From the NCBI RefSeq assembly GCF_035917455.1, contig NZ_CP109078.1:5750001-5814000 (forward strand): a DNA stretch of 64,000 nucleotides. The letters are read 5' to 3'. Every line of letters starts with the position of its first letter. The stretch's first letter is position 1. A program made the translations under genes and the position numbers. Shown in pieces: positions 30,211 through 37,884 of the stretch. The notes beneath the pieces were generated by a model. That model did no database searches. It saw nothing but the letters and a program-made list of their open reading frames with translations, and had not been told where the DNA came from. The DNA is from Micromonospora sp. NBC_01796. Its GTDB lineage: Bacteria; Actinomycetota; Actinomycetes; Mycobacteriales; Micromonosporaceae.

Positions 30211-30369
30211 TCTGGTCGTCCGACATGCACCCCTTCATACCGAAGAATCTTCATAGGTGAGGCGGACGGGCGGCCCGCCTCCACCAGCGGCCTGCACGGT
30301 CGGCAGCGCGTGGTGGCACGAGTCCACGTAGGCGACCAGAAGTACAGCGCCACCACGGGATTCACCGCG

Positions 30370-30474
30370 ACCTTCCAGTAGGACCCGGCGGGTGGCGACT
30401 TTCATGACGAACAGCACGTAGAGGTGCCGTAGGCCGATGGTGTCGAGGTAGAAGAGGTCGGTGGCGAGTAGCCC
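30370..30474 (-). pseudogene. Integrase-core transposase, central remnant
   Basis: About 34 codons read [20 protein letters not shown] followed by [14 protein letters not shown]. This is the segment around the first catalytic aspartate of the actinobacterial integrase-core transposase (typically DFFxVDTIxLxRLYVLFxxExxTRRVH). Flanking sequence is unrelated. It abuts the truncated mutM fragment. Confidence 0.75.
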
Positions 30475-30483
30475 AGCCGCTCG

Positions 30484-30696
30484 GCGTTGCGGGCCGGCGG
30501 CACCAGCTTCGACGTGCTGTACGTCAACGTCAAGGGGGAGAGCGGCTACTTCGACCGTTCGCTGAACGTCTACGGCCGCGAGGGCGAGCCCTGCCACGAG
30601 TGCGGCTCACCGGTTCGGCGCGAGTCGTTCATGAACCGCTCCTCGTACAGCTGCCCGCGCTGCCAGCCCCGCCCCCGCACCGCCGCCGTCGGATGA
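30484..30696 (+). pseudogene. mutM: Formamidopyrimidine-DNA glycosylase, C-terminal remnant
   Basis: About 70 codons contain [20 protein letters not shown] followed by [15 protein letters not shown], then the Fpg zinc finger ([25 protein letters not shown]). This is the conserved C-terminal end of bacterial Fpg/MutM, the 8-oxoguanine glycosylase. The catalytic N-terminus (PELPEVE) and H2TH domain are missing. A transposase fragment ends 10 bases upstream, so mutM was probably cut by that insertion and deletion. The actinomycete presumably has another copy elsewhere. Confidence 0.85.
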
Positions 30697-30738
30697 CGCC
30701 GGTGCGGGGCCGGGACCGGGTGCGGGGTCGAGAACGGG

Positions 30739-31563
30739 TCAGCCGTTCGGGAACGTGGTCGGCCCGCTGACCTGGACGAACCGATCGCCGTTCCAGCGGT
30801 ACCCGCGTTCCTGCCGGGTCTGGTCGCCGTACCGCTGTTCGAGCGTCACCAGCAGGACGCCGCCGTTGACCCGGGCCGAGACGTAGTTCTCCCCCTGTGG
30901 TCCGGCGTAGCCGAGCCCGACCAGGCGGCCGTCCCGCTCGGTGACCACGAGCAACTGCCCCGAACCGTCACTGCTGTCGAGGTCGCTGTTCCGCTCGCAG
31001 TGGAAGTTGATCACCGCGTCCCGGTGCCCGTCCCGGTCGAGATCGCCGAGCGTGAGTGCCCGCTCGCGGACCTTGACCGTGACCGACCCGACCTTCGTCT
31101 CCTCGCCCCGGGTGGTGATCCGGCCGGTGGGGCAGACGGAGCCGGCGCGGTCCGCCGGCAACTGGACGGTGGCCCGTCGCCAGTCGACCTCGCGCAGGTC
31201 GAGCGGGGCCGGTGGGTCACCGGTGCTGCCGCTTCCGGTGGGCGGGACCGACCGGCTCCGTGTGGTCGGCGACGGACCGGTGGTGCCGGGTGTCGCGGCC
31301 GGGGCCAGCGGATCGGACGCGGAGGTGCCGGAACCGTTCTGGGTCAGGACCAGGCCGGTGGCGCCGGTCACCGCGAGCACGGCGGCGGCCAGCGCCACCC
31401 CGGTACGGCGTCGGGCGCGCTGCCGACCGGTGGCCGCGATCCACTCCGCCGGGGGCGGTTCGACCGACTCGTGCGCGCTGTCCCGGTAGGTGGTCAGCAG
31501 CGCGTCGAACCGGGACCCTTGGCCCAGTTGGTCGTCGGAGAACGAGTTTGCCATGATCGTCAC
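30739..31563 (-). CDS. Membrane-anchored partner of the ECF sigma factor
   Basis: A 274-residue protein whose GTG start overlaps the sigma-factor stop (GTGA); an ATG 9 bases later is an alternative. It has a cytoplasmic ~50-residue N-terminus and one membrane segment (VALAAAVLAVTGATGLVL). A Ser/Thr/Pro-rich linker and an extracytoplasmic domain with an FG-GAP-like GDLDRDGHRDAVINFHC motif follow. Topology and coupling to an ECF sigma suggest an anti-sigma factor that senses something outside the cell. No zinc-binding HxxxCxxC motif is seen, so it is not a ZAS-type anti-sigma. Confidence 0.7.
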   Translation of the reverse strand: MTIMANSFSDDQLGQGSRFDALLTTYRDSAHESVEPPPAEWIAATGRQRARRRTGVALAAAVLAVTGATGLVLTQNGSGTSASDPLAPAATPGTTGPSPTTRSRSVPPTGSGSTGDPPAPLDLREVDWRRATVQLPADRAGSVCPTGRITTRGEETKVGSVTVKVRERALTLGDLDRDGHRDAVINFHCERNSDLDSSDGSGQLLVVTERDGRLVGLGYAGPQGENYVSARVNGGVLLVTLEQRYGDQTRQERGYRWNGDRFVQVSGPTTFPNG

Positions 31564-32180
31564 CGCCCCGTCGGGTTGTCGTCTGCGGCTCGGTTCGGCC
31601 GGCTGGCCGAATCCGTCTCGGTCAGGTACGCGGCGAGCTGCGCCCGACCGCGGTGCAGCCAGGAGAGCACCGTGTTCTTCGGTACGCCGAGTTCGGTCGC
31701 GACGCTCGCCACCGGTAGATCGGCCAGGTGGTGCAGGACCACCGCGCGGCGTTGCTGGTCCGGCAGCCGGCGCAGCGCGGCCACCAGGGCCACGTGGTCG
31801 GGGCTTGGTGCTGATGCGACAGTCACCGGCCGCTGCTGGCGGAGCAGCCGGGCGGCCCGGGCGAGCCGACGTAGCCGGCTGGTGGCCAGGTTCCAGGCGA
31901 CCCGGCGGACCCAGGCGAACGGTTCGTCGTACCGGCTGATCGCCGACCAGCGCTGCCAGGCTCGGATGTACGACTCCTGGACCACGTCCTCCGCCTCGGC
32001 CCGGTCACCGAGGTACGCGTGCAACTGCACCGCCAGCCGGCGGTACGTCGCCTCGTAGAAGACCTCGAACCCGTCCCGGCCACCGGACGAGCCGCGTGAG
32101 TTGTCCGGATCGCCACCGAGCGGTGTCCCCCGCGGCGACGACGTGTCGATCGCACCGGCGGGTGCCGGTCGCTGCCCCAT
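31560..32180 (-). CDS. ECF-family RNA polymerase sigma factor
   Basis: A 206-residue ECF sigma. The ATG at 32180 is chosen for its GGGAGGGAGA site. Region 2 (FYEATYRRLAVQLHAYLGDRAEAEDVVQESYIRAWQRW) and region 4 (LPDQQRRAVVLHHLADLPVASVATELGVPKNTVLSWLHRGRAQLAAYL) are complete. This is the SigE/SigK-like group 4 architecture common in actinomycetes. It is translationally coupled to a membrane protein that probably holds it inactive. Target promoters are not predictable from this window. Confidence 0.93.
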   Translation of the reverse strand: MGQRPAPAGAIDTSSPRGTPLGGDPDNSRGSSGGRDGFEVFYEATYRRLAVQLHAYLGDRAEAEDVVQESYIRAWQRWSAISRYDEPFAWVRRVAWNLATSRLRRLARAARLLRQQRPVTVASAPSPDHVALVAALRRLPDQQRRAVVLHHLADLPVASVATELGVPKNTVLSWLHRGRAQLAAYLTETDSASRPNRAADDNPTGR

Positions 32181-32327
32181 CTCGTCTCCCTCCCAGCACC
32201 GCCCCGTGGTGGGGCGGCATGTGATGGTCACGCCGGCCCGGGGGCGTCGATTGCAGCACGCCGGGGTGGTGTCGCCGGCCCGACAGTGACGAGCACGGTC
32301 AGCCCGGTGTGCGCGACGTCAGCGCGG

Positions 32328-32707
32328 TCAGCGCGGTGGCTGGGGGCCGGGGCAGTTCTCCCGCCAGGCGTCCAGTTCCCGGTTCTTGCCGATGACGGCG
32401 AAACCGTAGCCGGCCGCGGTGGCGCAGTGCTCCTCGGACAGGCCCTCGTACTCGACCTGGAACACCGGTTTGCCGGAGTCGACGAACGGCAGCAGCTTGT
32501 CGCACTCGCCCCGGGAGAAGCACTCCTCGTTGACCGCGAAGTCGAACGTCGGCTCCAGCGCGGTCACCTGCGCCAGGTCGTTGGTCAGGCCGGGGGAGAG
32601 TTCGGCGTCACGGGCCAGCGCGGCCAGCCGCCGGTTGAAGACGAGTTGGTCGTCGAAGCTGAGCGGAAATCCGGTGTCGTGCGCGTAACCGTCCATGTGA
32701 GCCGGGA
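32328..32707 (-). pseudogene. GH114 endo-alpha-1,4-polygalactosaminidase, C-terminal remnant
   Basis: The last ~125 codons read HMDGYAHDTGFPLSFDDQLV, then QVTALEPTFDFAVNEECFSR, then FVDSGKPVFQVEYEG. This matches the C-terminal half of the TIM-barrel GH114 family (DGYANDTGFPL, NEQCF, GKPVFxVEYE). The 5-prime part ends exactly at the CTAG target site of the adjoining IS5-type element. Beyond that element lies another transposase remnant, not the missing half, so the truncation predates or accompanied further rearrangement. Confidence 0.8.
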
Positions 32708-32711
32708 CTAG

Positions 32712-33743
32712 GGCGCGTTTTATAAGTCCGGTCGGAGCCACTCTCCGATGGCGGTGATGGTCAGGACGGCCTGGTAGCGGACGGCGAGTTTGTCGTATCG
32801 GGTCGCGACGCCGCGGTGGCGTTTGAGGCGGTTGATGCCGCACTCGACGGCGTGGCGTTGCCGGTAGACGACCGGGTCGAAGCGGGGTGGGCGACCGCCC
32901 TTCGATCCCTTGGCTTTGCGGTGGGCGTCCTGGTCGGCTTTGCTCGGGATGCAGGCCTTGATCCCGCGGGAACGCAGGTGGGCTCGGTTGCTTTTCGAGG
33001 TGTAGGCCTTGTCGGCCAGGACGAGGTCCGGACGGGTCCGGGGATGCCCACCGCCGGGCCGGCCCACCCGGATCTTGCGTAGGACGGGGATGAACTGCGG
33101 GCTGTCGCCGCGTTGACCGGCCGTGAGGATCAGGGCGAGGGGTTTCTGACCTTGTTCACAGGCCAGATGCGTCTTGGTGGTCAGCCCGCCTCGCGACCGC
33201 CCGAGCGCGTGATCGACGGGCTCGTCGTGGATGCCGCCGGGTGGTTCTCTCTGCAGATGCCCGTCCCGGCGGGCACCGGCAGCGTGTTGGTGGGCGCGGC
33301 TGGTCATCGAGTCGATGCTGACGTCCCACTCGATCCGGCCGGCCGCGTCAGCGCTGGCCTGTAGCCCGGCGAGGATCTTCTCCCAGGTGCCGTCGCGCTG
33401 CCAGCGGCGGAACAGGCCGTAGATGGTGGGCCAGGGCGCGTACTCGGCCGGGACGTCACGCCAGGGTGAACCGATCCGGATCCGCCACCGAATCCCGTCG
33501 ATCAGCTGCCTTCTTGTCCACTTCGGCGGACGACCCCGAACCGGCGCAGCGGGTAGCAACGGGGCAAGCGCCGCCCATTGCGCGTCGGTCAGGTCGTGCC
33601 GCCTCGTCACCGCTAGGGTGGCCACGAGGTCTCCGGTGCATGGTGCTTCTTGGTCGTTGTACCAAGTACCGGAGACCTCGTTGTCTATCGATCACCGCCA
33701 CGCCGTGACCTCAACCTGCCCACCGTGCTTTATGAAACGCGCC
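32712..33743 (-). mobile_element. IS5-family insertion sequence, apparently intact
   Basis: Terminal inverted repeats GGCGCGTTTTATAAG (left, 32712) and GGCGCGTTTCATAAAG (right, read inward from 33743) flank one transposase gene. CTAG is present on both sides (32708-32711 and 33744-33747) as a 4-base target duplication, as expected for this family. Length is 1032 bases. Confidence 0.88.
32720..33625 (-). CDS. IS5-family transposase
   Basis: A 301-residue DDE transposase in a single frame. The N-terminal region [14 protein letters not shown]...[20 protein letters not shown] is typical of the family, followed by [20 protein letters not shown]. The catalytic core includes WDVSIDSM (first Asp), [14 protein letters not shown] (second Asp) and [23 protein letters not shown] (Glu in the YREK-like region). 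No frameshift is visible, so the element may be active. Its start lies inside the right inverted-repeat region. Confidence 0.93.
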   Translation of the reverse strand: MATLAVTRRHDLTDAQWAALAPLLPAAPVRGRPPKWTRRQLIDGIRWRIRIGSPWRDVPAEYAPWPTIYGLFRRWQRDGTWEKILAGLQASADAAGRIEWDVSIDSMTSRAHQHAAGARRDGHLQREPPGGIHDEPVDHALGRSRGGLTTKTHLACEQGQKPLALILTAGQRGDSPQFIPVLRKIRVGRPGGGHPRTRPDLVLADKAYTSKSNRAHLRSRGIKACIPSKADQDAHRKAKGSKGGRPPRFDPVVYRQRHAVECGINRLKRHRGVATRYDKLAVRYQAVLTITAIGEWLRPDL

Positions 33744-33811
33744 CTAGGAGCCGTTCGGAGTTTGGATCTTGGTGGGGTGGGTGGTGTGCTGGCCGTGGCT
33801 GGTAGAACTCG

Positions 33812-34130
33812 GTGGTGGCGCGTTTCGATGTGACGGATGCCGAGTGGGTGTTGATCGGGCCGTTGTTGCCGGTCGCGGCGACGGGGCCGTTGCCGCGTCG
33901 GGTGCGGGACCAGTTCAACGGGATCCTGTGGCGGTTTCGGACCCACGCTCTACTCCCGGTTCAACCGCTGGGCCAGGGCCGGGGTGTTCCAGGACCTGAT
34001 GAACGCGTTGATCTCCGAGGCCGCGTCGCGTGGGCTGGTCGGGCTGGAACTGATTAGTGTGGACTCCACCGTGGTGAGAGCGCACCACGAGTCACATCGT
34101 GGCAATGACGAAAGCCGAGGGGCGGTAGGG
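33812..34130 (+). pseudogene. Second IS5-type transposase remnant
   Basis: Reads VARFDVTDAEWVLIGPLLPV then PRRVRDQFNGILWRFRT. A deletion and frame change follow, leading into SRFNRWARAGVFQDLMNALI and ELISVDSTVVRAHHES in another frame. These are successive conserved blocks of a different IS5-group transposase, so it is broken by at least one indel and truncated after the first catalytic aspartate. Confidence 0.75.
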
Positions 34131-34210
34131 CACGCGCGGAGCCGTCGGGGGCCTGGGTCGCCGGTGGTTGTCGGGGATGGGGTCCTGCGCGGCGCCGGAC
34201 ACGCTGACCG

Positions 34211-34350
34211 CCCCTTCTCCTTGCCCAGTTGGCGCTGCGGCAGCCTGATCTGATGGCGCAGGGCAAGAATCTCCACATCCTCGTCCCGATTGCTCATCGG
34301 CAGCATCGCGAACGCCTTCGTCGCGCTCAAGTACGCCAGTCGGCGCAGCA
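34211..34350 (-). pseudogene. Integrase-core transposase, N-terminal remnant
   Basis: About 46 codons read LAYLSATKAFAMLPMSNRDE, then DVEILALRHQIRLPQRQLGK. This matches the N-terminal helix block (DxEILALRHQLxVLxRQLGK) of the same actinobacterial integrase-core transposase group as the pieces at 8423 and 30370. Frame changes occur on either side. The following ~260 bases up to the defence operon hold no recognisable gene and presumably its promoter. Confidence 0.7.
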
Positions 34351-34612
34351 CGGCTGCCCACCATGCCGCAGTGATCACCCGGCCGGGTGCAGCGCCAGCA
34401 CCGGTAACCTGGGCCGACCAACCGGTACCCCGGCTTCCACCAGGGCGGATGACGTTTTCGGCAGGGTCAGGGGCAGTCTGACACGTCAGCCGGCCTCTGT
34501 CGGTGAAGCCACGTCGGCGTGCGCCGGTGCGGCGACGGCGGTCCGGGAAACGGCCAGCAAGCATGGCGATACAGCGGATGCTTGACGCCACGGAGTTGGA
34601 CAGGATCGAGCC

Positions 34613-35881
34613 GTGGCTGTCTTCCTGACCGAATTGGACCCGCGCGCGCGTATCAAGGGATCACGGGACGGGCTCGGCGCCCAGCCTGTTTGGTCGGCGA
34701 TGGGACGCCCGCTGATCGGCAATCTGACGACGGTGACCACCGACCTGTCCGCATTCACCACACTGCTGGTCGGTCTGCGGCTTGCCGAGATCGATCCGGG
34801 CGAGGATGACGCGCAGCGGTGGGCGGCGTTCCTGGTGTGGGAGCAAATGGTCGGCTACGTCCGGCACGCCGTGTACGGCGATCGCGGGTTCTTCGGACGC
34901 CAGCGCGTCGCAGCCCGCGCCGAGTCCGCCCGCAGCAACGGCGGAAAGGTGCGTTTGTCGGCCGACCCCGCGTACCAGATCCTGAGTAACCAGAAGACCG
35001 ACGGCCTGCTCGGCAACTACGTCGCGCCGGCGAGAGCGTCCGGGCTCGTCGCCCCTGGCTCGCCGGCCCGTCTCACGCCCGACGCGGCGGCGTTCGTCGA
35101 TGACACCTACCTGCCCCGACTCGCTACGGCGTGGGGACGCGACGCCCAGCACCTCACCCGGGCACTCAAGCAGCAGTCCTACAACTTCGACCTGCGCGAC
35201 AATTCACGGCTCGCGGCTGTGGCGGCCGTGTTCGGCCCGGTCTTGTCGGCGCAGGAGCGGGACTTCTACCGACATCACCTGATCGACGGCGGCTCGCTGG
35301 ACCCGACCGGTGGCCGGCAGGCGCGTCTCGCGTCGCTCATCGAGGTCCGGCCCCGCCCGTCCGCCGGGCCGCTCGGTCCCTACGTCGCCCGGCTCGCCGA
35401 AGACGCCGAGGGCCGGGGTTGGGTGGACGTGTCCGAGCAGTTGCGCCGCATAGCGGCGTGCGAGTCGGTGCTGGCGCCGGCGACGGTGCTGTTCAGCTAC
35501 CTGCTCGGCCGCGACGACGCCCACCTCGACACGGTGGTTGAGGACCTGCGCGCGGTGTGGGGCGACCGGCTGGAATCGGTGCACGAGCGGGCGGCGGCGG
35601 TGCTGCCCGACCGGCAGTGGCGAGACATCGCCGACGGCCTGGCCCAGGGCGACTGGCGGCGGTTGACCCAGGCCCTGGCGCAGCGCAACGCCGCGGTGAT
35701 GCGAGAGCGTGGGGGAGGGCTCGCCTGGCTGGAGGTGACTGACGGCGACCGGCTGCGGGTACGGTTCCGCGACGAACCCGTCGACCTGCCGACCGCGGAC
35801 GGGATACGTGACCTGTGGTGGTACCCGTACTTCCTGCCGTCCCTCATTCGCCTCGTCGCGGCGACGGGAGAGAACGCATGA
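34613..35881 (+). CDS. First gene of a PLD-helicase operon, unknown family
   Basis: A 422-residue protein from GTG at 34613, the first start after an in-frame stop; no strong ribosome-binding site is seen. I do not recognise the family. It is largely helical, with a basic central part (AAFLVWEQMVGYVRHAVYGD; FFGRQRVAARAESARSNGGK) and a C-terminal GDRLRVRFRDEPVDLPTADG. No enzymatic motif is apparent. Its stop overlaps the next gene (ATGA), which in turn overlaps the helicase gene the same way, so the three proteins are probably made in fixed ratio and act together. A substrate-sensing or adaptor role is a guess from context. Confidence 0.7.
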   Translation: MAVFLTELDPRARIKGSRDGLGAQPVWSAMGRPLIGNLTTVTTDLSAFTTLLVGLRLAEIDPGEDDAQRWAAFLVWEQMVGYVRHAVYGDRGFFGRQRVAARAESARSNGGKVRLSADPAYQILSNQKTDGLLGNYVAPARASGLVAPGSPARLTPDAAAFVDDTYLPRLATAWGRDAQHLTRALKQQSYNFDLRDNSRLAAVAAVFGPVLSAQERDFYRHHLIDGGSLDPTGGRQARLASLIEVRPRPSAGPLGPYVARLAEDAEGRGWVDVSEQLRRIAACESVLAPATVLFSYLLGRDDAHLDTVVEDLRAVWGDRLESVHERAAAVLPDRQWRDIADGLAQGDWRRLTQALAQRNAAVMRERGGGLAWLEVTDGDRLRVRFRDEPVDLPTADGIRDLWWYPYFLPSLIRLVAATGENA

Positions 35882-37884
35882 GCGACCAGATCCCGAAGGC
35901 GGTGCTCACCGAGGCGCTGCGAGAGCGGATCGGCGGCCGGCGGACCCTCGCTGCGGTGTTCTGCACCTTCCGCTTCGAGCCAGGCTTCTTCGAACAGGAG
36001 ATCCTGCCCGTCCTGTTCGACCTGCCGTTGCAGCAGGCGCCCGCTGTCCGGCGCCTGCAGCTCGAGGACGCCCTGCGGCCGCTCGCTGGGCAGGTGGCCG
36101 TCTACTACGACCATGGCGCCCTCGTTGTCGGTGACGGCACCGCATGCCTGGATGTGCGTCGAATCCCGGTGCGGCCGACCCGCGGCTACTTCCATCCCAA
36201 GAACGCGTTCATCCTTCTCGAGGACGAGGACACGGGGGAGCGGGCCGTAGTGGCACTGACCGCTTCGGCGAACCTGACCCGGGCGGGCTGGTGGGAGAAC
36301 GTCGAATGCTTCCACCTTGAAGAGATCGCCGAGGGCGGTCGGTCTCGCACATCCACCGACATACGGCGCTTCCTGCGCCGGGTGCGTACCCTGGCCAAGC
36401 ACCACGGCCCGCACGACGCCTCGGACCAGGTGCAAGCCTTTTTGTCCACCGTGCAGCCGATCACCCAGCGGTCGGTCAACCAGGTCCTGCACCCGCACTT
36501 CATCGTCACTGGTAGCCGCAGCGGGATGCCACTGGTGGACCAGCTCGACGACATCGCCGGGCGGCGGCTTCGCGGCGCGAACCTGGAAGTGCTCTCCCCG
36601 TACCTGGACGATGCGGACACCTCGACGCCGCTGGTCGCACTGCTCGACCGGTTCCAGCCGCCACAGTGGCGCATTCTTCTGCCGGAGGAACGCGGCCTGG
36701 CCCGCTGCCGCACCTCTCTCTACGACTGGGTACAGAGGCACGGCGGCCGGTGGGGCCGGCTACCCACCTCCCACACCGCCCGCGGCGGAAAGCAGGCCAG
36801 CGGCGCCGCCGCCGCGCCGCGAGCCGTCCACGCGAAGGTGTACCGCTTCTTCACCGACGACTGGGAGATCACCCTCGTCGGCTCGTTCAACCTGACTAGT
36901 CCCGCTCACCAGGCCGGGGGGAACGTCGAGTCCGGAGTCCTCGTGGAGGTGCCCACACCACGCCGGCCGCGTTTCTGGCTGGAGCCGGTCAACGAGCCCC
37001 CGACCTTCGCGCCGACGTCCGCCTCCGAGGACGACCGTGGCGACTTCGACGCGATACCGCTCGCGGTCCGCTACGACTGGACCAGCGAGACCGCTGACGT
37101 GCTGTGGGACGCCGCCAGCGTCAGCCCGCCGCTGCACGTGCACCAGGCTGTACCCCTGTTCTCCCTGCCACCCCTGAAGCCGGCCACGTGGACCGCGCTG
37201 CCCGCCGACGACGCCCGGAACCTGGCCGAGCGGCTGCGCTCGTCCAGCTTCCTCACCGTCGTCGACGGTGACCGCCGCGCAGTTGTACTCGTCCGCGAGA
37301 CCGGCATGGCCCACCGGCCGTCCCTGCTGCTCGACCTCACCCCGGCGGAGATCCTGCGCTACTGGTCGATGCTCAACCCCGACCAGCGGGCCGCCGCCAT
37401 CGCCGCCCACGGCGCGAGAGTCGACGATTCCGGTACGGAGGCACTGCGCCTACCGGCAGCGAAGACCGTCGACTCGATCTTCGACCGGTTCGCCGGCATG
37501 TTCCACGGCTTCGGCAGCCTCACCCGTACCGTCGAGGAGGCACTCGCCGACGGCCGCGCGGAACACGCCCGCTTTCTCATCTTCGGCGCCAAGTACGACT
37601 CCCTGCCCGTGCTGCTCCAGCGGGTGGTCGACGACAAGGACGGAGACCTCGTGGAGCGCTACCTCACCGTGCTCTGCGCCCACCAGGTCGTCGACCGGAT
37701 CCGCCGGCACTGGCCACAGTTCTGGGCGTCCGACCCGCTCGGGGCGGCGCGCCTGCACACGGCACTCACCACCCGCGCCCAGCTGCGGGAGCAGATCGCC
37801 GTACGCAACGACGCCGACATGGTCGACTTCCTCGACTGGTACGAGAGCCGCTTCCTCGACGACTGCGCAGAGGCGCCGGCATGA
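35878..37884 (+). CDS. Phospholipase D-like nuclease, two HxK motifs
   Basis: A 668-residue protein starting at the ATG at 35878 behind GGGAG. Two PLD half-sites are visible. H106-P-K108 lies in GYFHPKNAFILLED with the following ALTASANLTRAGW. H318-A-K320 lies in AVHAKVYRFF with GSFNLTSPAHQ. The paired xSxNLT segments are typical of PLD-family nucleases such as those in DISARM and some restriction systems. The C-terminal ~300 residues are a separate domain without recognised motifs. It lies between an unknown protein and an SNF2-like helicase, coupled by ATGA overlaps on both sides. A DNA-cleaving role for the complex is inferred. Confidence 0.85.
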   Translation: MSDQIPKAVLTEALRERIGGRRTLAAVFCTFRFEPGFFEQEILPVLFDLPLQQAPAVRRLQLEDALRPLAGQVAVYYDHGALVVGDGTACLDVRRIPVRPTRGYFHPKNAFILLEDEDTGERAVVALTASANLTRAGWWENVECFHLEEIAEGGRSRTSTDIRRFLRRVRTLAKHHGPHDASDQVQAFLSTVQPITQRSVNQVLHPHFIVTGSRSGMPLVDQLDDIAGRRLRGANLEVLSPYLDDADTSTPLVALLDRFQPPQWRILLPEERGLARCRTSLYDWVQRHGGRWGRLPTSHTARGGKQASGAAAAPRAVHAKVYRFFTDDWEITLVGSFNLTSPAHQAGGNVESGVLVEVPTPRRPRFWLEPVNEPPTFAPTSASEDDRGDFDAIPLAVRYDWTSETADVLWDAASVSPPLHVHQAVPLFSLPPLKPATWTALPADDARNLAERLRSSSFLTVVDGDRRAVVLVRETGMAHRPSLLLDLTPAEILRYWSMLNPDQRAAAIAAHGARVDDSGTEALRLPAAKTVDSIFDRFAGMFHGFGSLTRTVEEALADGRAEHARFLIFGAKYDSLPVLLQRVVDDKDGDLVERYLTVLCAHQVVDRIRRHWPQFWASDPLGAARLHTALTTRAQLREQIAVRNDADMVDFLDWYESRFLDDCAEAPA

